From NCBI RefSeq assembly GCF_900110855.1, contig NZ_FOFA01000001.1, forward strand, positions 558,001-622,000: DNA of 64,000 nucleotides, given 5' to 3'. Source of the stretch: Microlunatus flavus. GTDB lineage: Bacteria; Actinomycetota; Actinomycetes; Propionibacteriales; Propionibacteriaceae. Positions within the stretch are counted from its first letter, which is position 1. Each line of letters begins with the position of its first letter. Positions 1 through 8,247 of this stretch are shown here, piece by piece. Position numbers and translations under genes: made by a program. Below the pieces are notes generated by a model. The model was not told the origin of the DNA. It worked only from the letters and a program-made list of their open reading frames with translations, and ran no database searches.

Positions 1-311
1 TCGACCTGCTCGCGCCGGACGGGCGGCTGGTCGTCATCGGCTTCCAGGGCGGGCGCCGCGCGACCGTGGACCTCGGTGCGCTCCTGCCCAAGCGCGCGTC
101 GATCGCGGCGATCTCGCTGCGCGGCCGCCCGGTCGAGCAGAAGGCCGACATCTGCCGGCACGTCGCCGACGAGGTCTGGCCGCTGCTGGCCGACGGCACG
201 ATCAAGCCGTCGCCGCTGACCACGTACGCCCTCGACGACGTCGTCGAGGCCCACCGCCGCCTCGAGTCGGGCGACAACGTGGGCAAGATCGTCCTGACGG
301 TCCAGGGGTAG
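1..311 (+). CDS. Zinc-binding dehydrogenase/quinone reductase, C-terminal fragment
   Basis: Partial gene entering from the left edge; the reading frame is open from base 3 to the TAG at 309-311. The visible ~102 residues begin DLLAPDGRLVVIGFQGG, the typical post-Rossmann strand of medium-chain (zinc-type or quinone-oxidoreductase-type) dehydrogenases. They end in the family's usual C-terminal 'Y.LDDVVEAHRRLESGDNVGKIVL' pattern, where the substrate-domain helix is followed by GKIVL. Catalytic and zinc residues lie upstream of the window, so substrate and cofactor cannot be read. An internal ATG at 66 is not a separate gene. It converges on gluconate kinase across a 142-bp gap that holds a perfect hairpin. 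Confidence 0.85.
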   Translation, partial: DLLAPDGRLVVIGFQGGRRATVDLGALLPKRASIAAISLRGRPVEQKADICRHVADEVWPLLADGTIKPSPLTTYALDDVVEAHRRLESGDNVGKIVLTVQG

Positions 312-395
312 CCGAGGACCCCGGCGAACGCCACCACCTGCTCCGCTTGTCCCAGGTTCCAGGACCTCTTCCCACCCTGCAGGTGTGGCTGAGCA

Positions 396-425
396 CGTGC
401 ATTTCACGACAACGTGAAATGCACG
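396..425. terminator. Perfect 13-bp-arm hairpin between convergent genes
   Basis: Arms 396-408 and 413-425 (CGTGCATTTCACG and its exact complement) flank a 4-nt ACAA loop. It lies between the converging dehydrogenase and gluconate kinase genes, where a bidirectional terminator is expected. There is no T-tract on either side, as is common in high-GC actinobacteria. The arms are AT-richer than the surroundings. A protein-binding palindrome is a less likely alternative. Confidence 0.65.
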
Positions 426-453
426 GACCCCTCACGACACAGGCGGGGGAACT

Positions 454-966
454 TCAGAGGGCGCGGAGGACCTGGGCGACCTCCTCGTCCGGGGTGGCGC
501 CGAGGTGGACGGTGATGACCTGCTCGTCGGGGCCCGGCGGCTCGAGCGTGGCGAGCTGGGAGTCGAGCAGGCTCAGCGGCATGAAGTGGCCGGACCGGGC
601 GGCCATGCGGCGCGAGATGACCTCGCGGGTGCCGGACAGGAAGACGAACGTGACGTTCGGGCGCCGCAGCCGGTCGCGGTAGGCCCGCCGCAGCGCCGAG
701 CAGGTGATGATGCCGGGCTCGCCCGTCCGGCTCCGGTCGTCGATCCAGGCCGCGACCCGGTCGAGCCAGGGCCAGCGGTCCTCGTCGGTCAGCGGGACGC
801 CCTGCTCCATCTTCGCCACGTTCGCGGCGGGGTGCAGGTCGTCGCCCTCCTCCATCGGCCAGCCCAGGCGCTCGGACAGCAGCCCGGCGACGGTCGACTT
901 GCCGGTGCCGGAAACCCCCATCACGACGAGCACGGTCGGCGGGGCGCTGGCGTCGGTGTGCTCCAC
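454..966 (-). CDS. gntK: Gluconate kinase (gluconokinase)
   Basis: 170 residues, the normal size for the soluble GntK family, which phosphorylates D-gluconate with ATP to 6-phosphogluconate for the pentose-phosphate or Entner-Doudoroff route. A P-loop GVSGTGKST sits at residues 17-25. It is followed by the family's EGDDLHP.ANVAKM, D.DRWPWL, CSALRRAYRDRLR and SGHFMP..LLDSQ..TLE blocks. The GTG start at 964-966 is preceded by a -10-like TAGGGT (974-979 on the complement) 7 nt upstream with no ribosome-binding site, suggesting a leaderless mRNA. It lies next to, but is transcribed separately from, the arabinoside LacI gene downstream of that gene's stop, so it may be read by run-through from it. 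Confidence 0.95.
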   Translation of the reverse strand: MEHTDASAPPTVLVVMGVSGTGKSTVAGLLSERLGWPMEEGDDLHPAANVAKMEQGVPLTDEDRWPWLDRVAAWIDDRSRTGEPGIITCSALRRAYRDRLRRPNVTFVFLSGTREVISRRMAARSGHFMPLSLLDSQLATLEPPGPDEQVITVHLGATPDEEVAQVLRAL

Positions 967-993
967 GGGTCGGACCCTACGGGGCCGACCCGG

Positions 994-2010
994 TCAGGTC
1001 GGGACGGAGGACTCCCGGATGACGAGCTCGCAGGGCTGCGCGACCACGCCCTGGCCCAGCTCGGCCCCGTCGATCGCGGCCAGCAGCCGGCTCGCGGACT
1101 CGCGTCCGAGGCGGACGAGCCGGGGGTCGATGGTGGTCAGCGGCGGCCGGGCGGCCTCCGCCATCACGTCCCAGTTGTCGAACCCGACGACCGACACCTC
1201 CACCGGAACCCTCACCCCCGCCTCCCGCAGCCCGTCGGTGAGCCCGCGCGCGATCTGGTCGCTGCCGCAGAACACCGCGTCGACCGCGCCACCCGTCCGC
1301 CGGGCCAGCATCTGCGCGGCCGTGCGGCCCCAGGCCTCGCTCCAGCGCCCGAGCAACACATCGGCGACCTCCACGCCGGCCGCCGCGGCCGCCGCCTCGA
1401 AGCCCTGCTGCCGCAGTTGCGTCGACAGGTGGTGCGCCGGACCGCTGACGTAGGCGAGCCGCGTACGCCCGTGGGCGACGAGGTGCTCGACCGCCAGCCG
1501 GGCGCCCTGCTCGTCGTCGTTCGTCACGCTCAGGTCGCCGGGGTCGTCGGAGCGGCCGAGGACGTAGACCACGGGGATGGGCAGCTGGCCGACGCTGCGC
1601 CGCGCGTCCGGGCGCCGGCCCGTCACGACGATGCCGTCGACGCGCCGGTTCAGCAGCTCGGCGAGGTAGTGGCGCTCGCGCAGCGGGTCGCCGCGGCCGT
1701 CGCAGAGCAGCGTCGACACCTTGCCCGCGCCGAGGCTGTCCTCGATGCCCTCCATCAGCGGCAGCGTGAACCGACCGAAGCTGTCGGACGTCAGCATCCC
1801 GACCGTGTACGTCCGCCCCTCGGCCAGGCTGCGGGCCACCTGGTTCGGCCGGAAACGCAGTTTGTCGGCCGCCTCCTGCACGCGCTGGCGCGTCTCCTCG
1901 CGCAGCTGGCCCTGGCCGTTGAGCGCCTTGGACACCGTCCCGGGCGAGACCCCCGCCAGCTGCGCCACGTCGCGCACGGTCACCGCCGACTCGTTGCGCG
2001 CGCTGGCCAC
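994..2010 (-). CDS. LacI-family repressor of the arabinoside locus
   Basis: 338 residues from a GTG at 2008-2010, chosen because GGAGG lies 5 nt upstream; a TTG at 2052 also opens the frame. An N-terminal LacI helix-turn-helix (VTVRDVAQLAGVSPGTVSKALNG, residues ~10-32) precedes a hinge helix (NQVARSLAE) and a periplasmic-binding-protein-like effector domain. Within that domain are GADRI-type signatures such as FCGSDQIARG and VGFDNWD. It is divergent from the ABC importer and GH127 genes, so it most likely represses them in response to arabinose or an arabino-oligosaccharide (inference). A palindrome in the divergent gap is the probable operator. Gluconate kinase follows 27 bp downstream on the same strand. 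Confidence 0.92.
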   Translation of the reverse strand: MASARNESAVTVRDVAQLAGVSPGTVSKALNGQGQLREETRQRVQEAADKLRFRPNQVARSLAEGRTYTVGMLTSDSFGRFTLPLMEGIEDSLGAGKVSTLLCDGRGDPLRERHYLAELLNRRVDGIVVTGRRPDARRSVGQLPIPVVYVLGRSDDPGDLSVTNDDEQGARLAVEHLVAHGRTRLAYVSGPAHHLSTQLRQQGFEAAAAAAGVEVADVLLGRWSEAWGRTAAQMLARRTGGAVDAVFCGSDQIARGLTDGLREAGVRVPVEVSVVGFDNWDVMAEAARPPLTTIDPRLVRLGRESASRLLAAIDGAELGQGVVAQPCELVIRESSVPT

Positions 2011-2098
2011 CCGGTCCTCCGTCCGCCGCCGGCGACACGCCGGGAGAGGCAATGCCTACCACACCCTTGACCGGCAAGGCCAGAAACGGCTAGCGTCC

Positions 2099-2125
2099 GC
2101 GGAAACCGATTTCCTTTGTTTCCGC
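2099..2125. promoter_or_regulatory. Candidate LacI operator, arabinoside locus
   Basis: The core at 2101-2114 reads GGAAACCGATTTCC, a 14-bp near-palindrome (12 of 14 symmetric) with the central CG typical of LacI-family operators. An outer inverted repeat GCGGAAAC (2099-2106) / GTTTCCGC (2118-2125) overlaps it. It sits between the divergent LacI gene (start 2010) and the substrate-binding-protein gene (start 2169), so it could control both. It differs clearly from the GGTAACGTTACC operators of the mannoside locus. Confidence 0.6.
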
Positions 2126-2168
2126 AGTGCCCGCGCGGGCCGCGACGACGACGACGCCAGGAGACCCG

Positions 2169-3458
2169 ATGACCATGAGACGAGCACGAGGGCTGGCCGT
2201 GACGGTGGCCACCGTCAGCCTGCTGGCGACCGCCTGCGGCGGCGGGGGTGACAGCGGCGGCGGCTCCGACGGTGGGAGTGGCAGCAGCGGCGGAGCACCC
2301 AGCGGCGAGATCACGATCTGGGCCCGCGACTCGGAGCAGGGCTTCATGCCCCAGCTGGTCGACCTCTACAACTCCAGCCACGCGGTCAAGGCCAAGGTGA
2401 CGATCATCCCGGCGGCGAACTTCGTGCAGAAGCTCGGCACCGCCGCCGCGGCCGGCTCCGGCCCCGACGTGTCGTCGATCGACCTCGTCTACGCGCCGTA
2501 CTTCGCCTCGGCGGGCGCGCTCGAGGACATCACGGAGATGGCGGACTCGCTGCCCTACAAGGGTTCGCTGAGCCCCTCGCACCAGCGCCTCGCGACCTTC
2601 GAGGGCAAGACGTACGCGCTGCCGTTCACCGCGGAGGCGTCGGCGATCTACTACAACAAGGACCTGTTCAAGAAGGCCGGGATCGACGGCCCGCCCACGA
2701 CGTACGCGGAGATGCGCGCCGACGCCAAGAAGATCCGGGCGCTCGGCAGCGACTACTACGGCTTCACCTTCGCCGGGGCCTGCGGCGGCTGCAACGTCTT
2801 CGAGTTCGCCCCGCACATCTGGGCCAGCGGCGGCGACGTGCTGAGCGAGGACGGCAAGCAGGCCACCCTGGACAGCCCGCAGGTCAGCGACGCGCTGCAG
2901 CTCTACCGCGACATGTGGGAGGACGGCTCGGTCTCCAGCGCGTCGAAGAACGACGCCGGCACCCAGCAGCTCCCGCTCTTCGACAGCGGCAAGGTCGGCA
3001 TGATCACGCTCGGCGCGTTCGCCATCCCGACGGTCGAGAAGGCCAAGATCAACTACGGCGTGACGCCGATCCCGGGCAAGGACGGCGGCACCGCCTCCTT
3101 CGCCGGCGGCGACGTCATCTCGGTGATCAGCGGCACGAAGAACGAGGCGGGCGCCGAGGACTTCGTGAAGTGGGCGACCGACGAGCAGGCCCAGACCTTC
3201 CTGGCCAAGAACGGCAGCGTGCCGGTCCGCACCGACCTCGTGCCCAAGATCTACGCCACCCAGGGTCCGGCGTACGCGGTGTTCGGGAAGCTGATGGGCG
3301 AGGGCAAGACCCCGTACAGCACGGTCGAGAACGGCGTCTTCAACGACAACAACGGCCCCTGGGTCAAGATGATCAACGACGCCGTCTTCGGGCCGGACGT
3401 CGCCTCCGCGCAGGCGGCGGGGCAGAAGTCGGCCCAGTCCCTGATCGACGCCGGCTGA
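2169..3458 (+). CDS. Sugar ABC transporter, substrate-binding lipoprotein
   Basis: 429 residues from the ATG at 2169, which has AGGAG 5 nt upstream; a second ATG two codons later is possible. A positively charged N-terminus and hydrophobic core end in a lipobox-like ATAC, so Cys23 should be lipidated. A Gly/Ser-rich linker (~24-42) precedes an extracellular solute-binding domain of the MalE/UgpB class (family 1). It would capture the sugar outside the membrane and hand it to the two permeases encoded next. Gene order with GH127 suggests an arabinose-containing oligosaccharide. No ATPase is encoded here, so a shared MsmK-type ATPase elsewhere is expected. Confidence 0.92.
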   Translation: MTMRRARGLAVTVATVSLLATACGGGGDSGGGSDGGSGSSGGAPSGEITIWARDSEQGFMPQLVDLYNSSHAVKAKVTIIPAANFVQKLGTAAAAGSGPDVSSIDLVYAPYFASAGALEDITEMADSLPYKGSLSPSHQRLATFEGKTYALPFTAEASAIYYNKDLFKKAGIDGPPTTYAEMRADAKKIRALGSDYYGFTFAGACGGCNVFEFAPHIWASGGDVLSEDGKQATLDSPQVSDALQLYRDMWEDGSVSSASKNDAGTQQLPLFDSGKVGMITLGAFAIPTVEKAKINYGVTPIPGKDGGTASFAGGDVISVISGTKNEAGAEDFVKWATDEQAQTFLAKNGSVPVRTDLVPKIYATQGPAYAVFGKLMGEGKTPYSTVENGVFNDNNGPWVKMINDAVFGPDVASAQAAGQKSAQSLIDAG

Positions 3459-3465
3459 CCCGAGC

Positions 3466-4428
3466 ATGACGTCCGTCGTCGACCTCACCCCGGGGTCGGC
3501 CGGTGCCCCCGGCACCCCCGGCGCGCCGCTCGCAGCGGCGCGCCGGGGGATGCGGGTCAGCCGCCGGCGCGCCCTGGTCGGGCTGGCCATGGCCACCCCC
3601 GCGATCGTGCTGATCGCCGCCTTCTTCCTGGTCCCGCTCGTGATGACCTTCTGGATCTCGCTGCACAACTGGCCGCTGCTGGGCCGGCACCGCTTCGTCG
3701 GGCTGGACAACTACGCCCGTGCGGTGGCCGACCCCGGCTTCCGGACGGCCATGAAGTTCACGCTCGTCTACACGGTCGTGATCACCCCGGTGCTGTTCCT
3801 GATCGGGCTCGGGATGGCGCTGCTCGTGCGGCGCCGCGTCCGGGCCGCGCGGGTCTTCCAGTCGATCTACTTCATGCCGGTCTGCATCGGCCTCGCGGCC
3901 GGGTCCTTCCTGTGGCTCTACCTCGGCCAGGCCCGGATCGGGCCGCTGTTCGACCTGCTGCGACGGGTCGGGATCGTGCCGGCGGACGGCAACATCTTCG
4001 CCGGCACCTGGGGGGCCCTGCTCATGGTCATCGGGATGGTCACCTGGAAGGTCGTGGGGCTGCAGATGCTGCTGCTCCTGTCGGGCCTCAACTCCATCCC
4101 CGACGACGTCGTCGAGGCGGCCCGGATCGACGGCGCCAGCCGCTGGCAGGGCTTCCGGCACATCACGGTCCCGCTGCTGCGGCCGACGCTGGCGCTGGTG
4201 CTGGTGTTCTCGGTGGCGGGCTCGCTGCTGGCCTTCGACCAGTTCTTCATCATGACCAACGGCGGTCCCGCGAACTCGACGATCACCGCCGTCTACGCGA
4301 TCTACCGCACCTCGTTCATCTCCTTCAAGCTCGGCTACGGCGCCGCGCTGTCCGTCTTCTTGATGGTCGTGCTCGCCGTGGTCAGCGCCGTGCAGATGCT
4401 GCTGCTGAGGAACACCGACCATGGCTGA
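3466..4428 (+). CDS. Sugar ABC transporter permease (AraP/UgpA type)
   Basis: 320 residues, with about six predicted membrane segments after a ~40-residue Ala/Gly/Pro-rich cytoplasmic N-terminus. The conserved EAA loop (EAARIDGASRWQGFRHITVPLL, near residue 218) is the contact site for the ATPase. It begins 7 bp after the binding-protein stop and overlaps the next permease gene by 8 bp, so the three are translationally coupled. By family, it forms a heterodimeric membrane channel with the product of 4421-5356. Confidence 0.93.
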   Translation: MTSVVDLTPGSAGAPGTPGAPLAAARRGMRVSRRRALVGLAMATPAIVLIAAFFLVPLVMTFWISLHNWPLLGRHRFVGLDNYARAVADPGFRTAMKFTLVYTVVITPVLFLIGLGMALLVRRRVRAARVFQSIYFMPVCIGLAAGSFLWLYLGQARIGPLFDLLRRVGIVPADGNIFAGTWGALLMVIGMVTWKVVGLQMLLLLSGLNSIPDDVVEAARIDGASRWQGFRHITVPLLRPTLALVLVFSVAGSLLAFDQFFIMTNGGPANSTITAVYAIYRTSFISFKLGYGAALSVFLMVVLAVVSAVQMLLLRNTDHG

Positions 4429-5356
4429 CACCGCGACGGCGACCACCGCCCGTACGGCCTCCGGGCCGTCCGGCCAGGCGCGAGGCGAGCAGCGCGCCCG
4501 ACGCGGCTTCGTGGGCGAGGTCCGCCGCTCGATGCCGGCGGCGGCGTGGTGGGTGGTGTGCCTCTGCCTGGCGGTGGTGTTCCTCTACCCGCTCTACGTG
4601 ATGCTCTCGATGGCGCTCAAGGGTCCGGCCGAGCAGGGGCAGATCCCCCCGACGGCCTTCCCGCACGCGCCGACCCTGGGCAACTTCACCCACCTGGCGA
4701 GCGTGCAGGGCCTCAACGTGTTCGGCAACCTGCTGAACAGCGTCATGGTCACCCTCGCCGCCACGGTGCTGACGGTGGTCGTCGCCACGCTCGCCGGCTA
4801 CGCCCTGGCGCGGGCCCGCTTCCCCGGGAGCAACGTCGTCTTCTTCGTCGCGCTGGCGACGTTCATGATCCCGTTCCAGGCGATCATCACGCCGCTGTTC
4901 ATGGTGCTGAAGACGCTCGGCCTCAACAACTCCCTGGTCGGCCTGACGGTCGTCTACGTGACGTTCAACCTGCCGTTCGGGCTGTTCATCATGCGCAACT
5001 CGTTCGCGGCCGTGCCGGGGACGCTGGAGGAGGCCGCGCTCGTCGACGGGTGCGGGATCTTCACCGCGCTGCGCCACATCATGCTGCCGATCGTCATGCC
5101 CGGGGTGATCACCACCGCGCTGCTGACGTTCTTCGCCAGCTGGAACGAGTTCTTCGCCGCGCTCATCCTGCTCACCGACCAGGACAAGTTCACGCTGCCC
5201 GTGACGCTGACCCTGGTGACCTCGGGCCAGTTCGGGAGCGTCAACTGGGGTGCCCTCGAGGCCGGGGTCGCCCTGACGATCATCCCCTGCATCGTGATCT
5301 ACGTGCTCCTGCAGCGCTACTACGTCAGCGGGATGCTCAACGGCGCCCTCAAGTGA
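4421..5356 (+). CDS. Sugar ABC transporter permease (AraQ/UgpE type)
   Basis: 311 residues. An N-terminal cytoplasmic stretch of ~45 residues is followed by a first membrane span (AAWWVVCLCLAVVFLYPLYV) and five further spans. The EAA motif EEAALVDGCGIFTALRHIMLPIV is near residue 203. The ATG at 4421 lies inside the 3' end of the preceding permease gene. It forms the second half of the channel of this arabinoside importer. The GH127 gene follows 82 bp downstream on the same strand, presumably in the same transcript. Confidence 0.93.
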   Translation: MADTATATTARTASGPSGQARGEQRARRGFVGEVRRSMPAAAWWVVCLCLAVVFLYPLYVMLSMALKGPAEQGQIPPTAFPHAPTLGNFTHLASVQGLNVFGNLLNSVMVTLAATVLTVVVATLAGYALARARFPGSNVVFFVALATFMIPFQAIITPLFMVLKTLGLNNSLVGLTVVYVTFNLPFGLFIMRNSFAAVPGTLEEAALVDGCGIFTALRHIMLPIVMPGVITTALLTFFASWNEFFAALILLTDQDKFTLPVTLTLVTSGQFGSVNWGALEAGVALTIIPCIVIYVLLQRYYVSGMLNGALK

Positions 5357-5438
5357 CGCCCCGCCGACCGCCACGACCGCACGACCCCGTTCCACCGACC
5401 TTCGCGACCCACGTCCCGCGCCTGCGGAAGGACCACCC

Positions 5439-7415
5439 ATGACCGACACCGCCACCCGGCCCGCCCCCGACACCTCTCCCTCCCCCGCCGACCGGACCGG
5501 ACCCGTCCGCCTCGTCGACACCCGCCGTACGGCCCTCCTCCCCGCCACCCGCGGCCGGGTGACCGGCGGCCTGTGGGCCGAGCGCCGCCGCGTCAACCGC
5601 GAGGTCAGCGTCACCACCGGCTGGGACCGGCTCCACGAGGCCGGGAACTTCACCAACCTCGAGCTCGCTGCGGGCCGGCACGAGGGGACCCCGTACGTCG
5701 GGAGCCTGCCGTTCCTGGACAGCGACCTCTACAAGTGGCTCGAGGCCGTCGCCTGGACGCTCGCGGACCCCGACCTCGACGCCGAGGGCGAGGCCCGGCT
5801 CGAGCAGTTCCTCGACGCCTCCACGCAGGTGCTCGAGGCGGCCCAGGCCGCCGACGGCTACCTCGACTCCTACTTCCAGGTGAACTTCCCCGGCGAGCGC
5901 TTCGTCCAGCTCGCCTGGGGCCACGAGCTCTACTGCGCCGGGCACCTGATCCAGGCCGCCGTCGCCCTCCACCGCACCCGCGGCGACGCCCGGCTGCTCG
6001 ACGTGGCACGGCGCGTCGCCGACCTCGTCGTCGCGTCCTTCGGCAGCGGCGAGGGCCGCGTGGACGGGATCGACGGGCACCCGGAGGTCGAGACGGCGCT
6101 CGTCGAGCTCTACCGCGAGACCGGGGAGCAGGGCTACCTCGACGCCGCCCGCTACTTCGTCGACCGGCGCGGCCACGGGCTGCTGGCCGGCCACGCCTTC
6201 GGCTCGCACTACTTCCAGGACCACGAGCCGGTGCGCGAGGCGACCTCGGTCGAGGGCCACTCGGTGCGCCAGCTCTACCTCCTGGCCGGCGTCGCGGACC
6301 TCTACGTCGAGGACGGCGACGAGTCGCTGATCCAGGCCGCCGACCGCCTGTGGCACGAGATGGTCGCCACCAAGACCTACCTCACCGGCGGCATCGGCAC
6401 CCACCACACCGACGAGGCGTTCGGCGACCCGTACGAGCTGACGAACGAGCGCAGCTACTGCGAGACGTGCGCCGCGATCGCCTCGGTGATGTTCAGCTGG
6501 CGGATGCTCATGATCACCGGCGAGGCCCGGTACGCCGACCTGGTCGAGCGCACGCTCTACAACGGCTTCCTCGCCGGGCTGTCGCTCGACGGGCAGCGCT
6601 ACATCTACGCCAACCCGCTGCAGGTGCGCGAGGGTCACATGGCCGGCGGCAACGACCGTGACTACGCCCGCAAGCCGTGGTTCAAGTGTGCGTGCTGCCC
6701 GCCCAACGTCATGCGCACCCTCGCCTCGCTGGAGCACTACGTGGCCCTCGGCGGTGCGGCCGGGCTGCGGCTGCACCAGTTCGTCAGCGGTTCCTGGACC
6801 GCCCCCGTCGGCGACGGTGAGGCGACCGTGGCCGTCGAGACCGACTACCCGTGGGACGGCCGGGTCCGCGTCCGCGTCGAGGACTCCCCCGGCACCTGGG
6901 GTCTGACCGTCCGGATCCCCCACTGGGCGTCGGGCGCCACGCTGACCGTCAACGGCGAGCCGGTCCAGCCCACCGTCGCCGACGGCTGGGCGACCGTCAC
7001 CCGCGTCTGGGCGGCCGGCGACGAGCTCGTGCTCGACCTGCCGCTCGAGCCGCGCTTCACCCGAGCCGACAGCCGCGTCGACGCCGACCGGGCGAGCGTC
7101 GCCCTCGAGCGGGGCCCGGTCGTCTACTGCTTCGAGGCCGTCGACAACCCCGGCCACCGCCTCGACGACGTGATCCTCGACCCGACCGCGACCGTCGAGG
7201 TGAGGTCCACCGACGACGGCCTCCCGGCCGACGTCGTCACCCTGGCCGCGCCGGGCCGCGTCCGCCCCCGACCCGCCGAGGGCTGGTGGCCGTACGCGGA
7301 CGCCTCCACCGCGGCGCCGACCGACGGCGAACCGGTCACCCTGACCGCGGTGCCGTACTACGTCTGGGGCAACCGCGCTCCCGGCGCCATGCGGATCTGG
7401 ACCCCCGCCGAGTAG
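5439..7415 (+). CDS. GH127 beta-L-arabinofuranosidase
   Basis: 658 residues, matching the length of the GH127 (former DUF1680) family that releases L-arabinose from beta-linked arabinofuranosides. The zinc/nucleophile set of the characterised HypBA1 enzyme is intact: Glu342-Thr-Cys344 (YCETCAAI), then Cys419-Cys420 in KCACCPPNVMR. In this family one of the paired Cys residues acts as the nucleophile. The (alpha/alpha)6 barrel occupies roughly residues 20-430, followed by beta-sandwich domains. There is no signal peptide, so it acts in the cytoplasm on imported sugar. ATG 5439 has AAGGA upstream. It is followed by a long hairpin. Confidence 0.92.
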   Translation: MTDTATRPAPDTSPSPADRTGPVRLVDTRRTALLPATRGRVTGGLWAERRRVNREVSVTTGWDRLHEAGNFTNLELAAGRHEGTPYVGSLPFLDSDLYKWLEAVAWTLADPDLDAEGEARLEQFLDASTQVLEAAQAADGYLDSYFQVNFPGERFVQLAWGHELYCAGHLIQAAVALHRTRGDARLLDVARRVADLVVASFGSGEGRVDGIDGHPEVETALVELYRETGEQGYLDAARYFVDRRGHGLLAGHAFGSHYFQDHEPVREATSVEGHSVRQLYLLAGVADLYVEDGDESLIQAADRLWHEMVATKTYLTGGIGTHHTDEAFGDPYELTNERSYCETCAAIASVMFSWRMLMITGEARYADLVERTLYNGFLAGLSLDGQRYIYANPLQVREGHMAGGNDRDYARKPWFKCACCPPNVMRTLASLEHYVALGGAAGLRLHQFVSGSWTAPVGDGEATVAVETDYPWDGRVRVRVEDSPGTWGLTVRIPHWASGATLTVNGEPVQPTVADGWATVTRVWAAGDELVLDLPLEPRFTRADSRVDADRASVALERGPVVYCFEAVDNPGHRLDDVILDPTATVEVRSTDDGLPADVVTLAAPGRVRPRPAEGWWPYADASTAAPTDGEPVTLTAVPYYVWGNRAPGAMRIWTPAE

Positions 7416-7425
7416 CCGCCGCCAC

Positions 7426-7503
7426 CCCTGAGATCCGATCGCTCGACCGGCGGCCCGCCCCGTGCCGGGTGGGAGCGGGCCGTCGACGGGTCGGATCTCA
7501 GGG
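7426..7503. terminator. Long-stem hairpin after GH127
   Basis: Outer arms 7426-7438 (CCCTGAGATCCGA) and 7491-7503 are exact complements. Inner complementary blocks (GGCCCGC/GCGGGCC and a GTCGAC-like pair) extend the stem. It sits between convergent genes ending at 7415 and 7569, so a bidirectional terminator is likely. The arm shares a GATCCGATCGCTCGA-like core with the inverted repeat at 18314-18405 and resembles the one at 13914-13961, suggesting a repeated element rather than independent hairpins. Confidence 0.6.
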
Positions 7504-7568
7504 CGCGGGCCCGGCAGGACCATCCGGGCGGTCGTGGTTCGCGGGGCGCCGCCGGCGGGCGCGGACGC

Positions 7569-8207
7569 TCAGGTGGGGTGCGCCACGAAGTCGAAGCCCG
7601 ACGGCACCGGCGACGGCGGCTCGGGGCCGAACGCGAGGACGATCTCCTGGTGGTCGACCAGCCGCAGCGCCGCCGGGTCGCCGTCGAGCGGGCGGCCGTC
7701 GACGAACGCCCACAGCCGCTTCCCGCCACCCGACTGCAGGCCGCCGAGGTGCCGCTCGTCCAGCCGGACGCCCCACTCGACGAAGAGCTGGCCGAGCGTG
7801 AACGCCGTGTCGGGATCTGCCGCCTCGGCGTGGACCACCCCGCTGTCGGCGTGCGTGTGGAGCTCGGCGTAGAGCTGGCGCTGCACGTCGATGCCGAGGT
7901 TCGCCGGCACGGGGACGGGCCGCCCGTCGACGAGCACGTCGAGGTGCACGTGGAAGTGCTGGACCACGCCCTCCGACGGCGCCGCGTCGAGCCCTGCGGC
8001 GCGAACGCCCACGGCGGGGTCGGCCGGCGCCGGCCAGGGCGGCAGGCGCTCCCCGCCACCGGCGTATGCGGCGGGCACGCGCGGCAGAGCCGTCGAGGCC
8101 TGGCTCACGGCGACCACGAGCGCGACCACCGCGAGCGCGGCCACGACGACGAGGAGCACCCGTCGCCGGACGACCGGCGCGCCGTCCGTCGTCGTCGGGA
8201 GGGTCAC
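7569..8207 (-). CDS. His-rich membrane-anchored protein of unknown function
   Basis: 212 residues. One N-terminal membrane anchor (VLLVVVAALAVVALVVAV, ~18-36) precedes a compact domain predicted to lie outside the membrane. The domain has a striking histidine set: HFHVHLD near 84-90, then LHTHADSGVVHAEA near 115-128. These are followed by FTLGQLFVEWGVRL and a C-terminal RLVDHQEIVLAFG. The pattern recurs in uncharacterised actinobacterial proteins and looks suited to binding a metal, but no enzyme motif is recognisable. The GTG start at 8207 has a TAGCCT -10 box 6 nt upstream, so it is probably leaderless. It lies 40 bp downstream of the ABC exporter operon on the same strand. Confidence 0.75.
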   Translation of the reverse strand: MTLPTTTDGAPVVRRRVLLVVVAALAVVALVVAVSQASTALPRVPAAYAGGGERLPPWPAPADPAVGVRAAGLDAAPSEGVVQHFHVHLDVLVDGRPVPVPANLGIDVQRQLYAELHTHADSGVVHAEAADPDTAFTLGQLFVEWGVRLDERHLGGLQSGGGKRLWAFVDGRPLDGDPAALRLVDHQEIVLAFGPEPPSPVPSGFDFVAHPT

Positions 8208-8247
8208 CCCGCCAGGCTAGGTCGGTCGCGGGCGGCCGGGGTGCCGT

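Noticed and set aside
4382-5656. Long minus-strand frame (424 residues) across the second arabinoside permease
   Set aside because: Composition is Glu/Arg/Val-rich shadow sequence and it covers a permease with a clear EAA motif.
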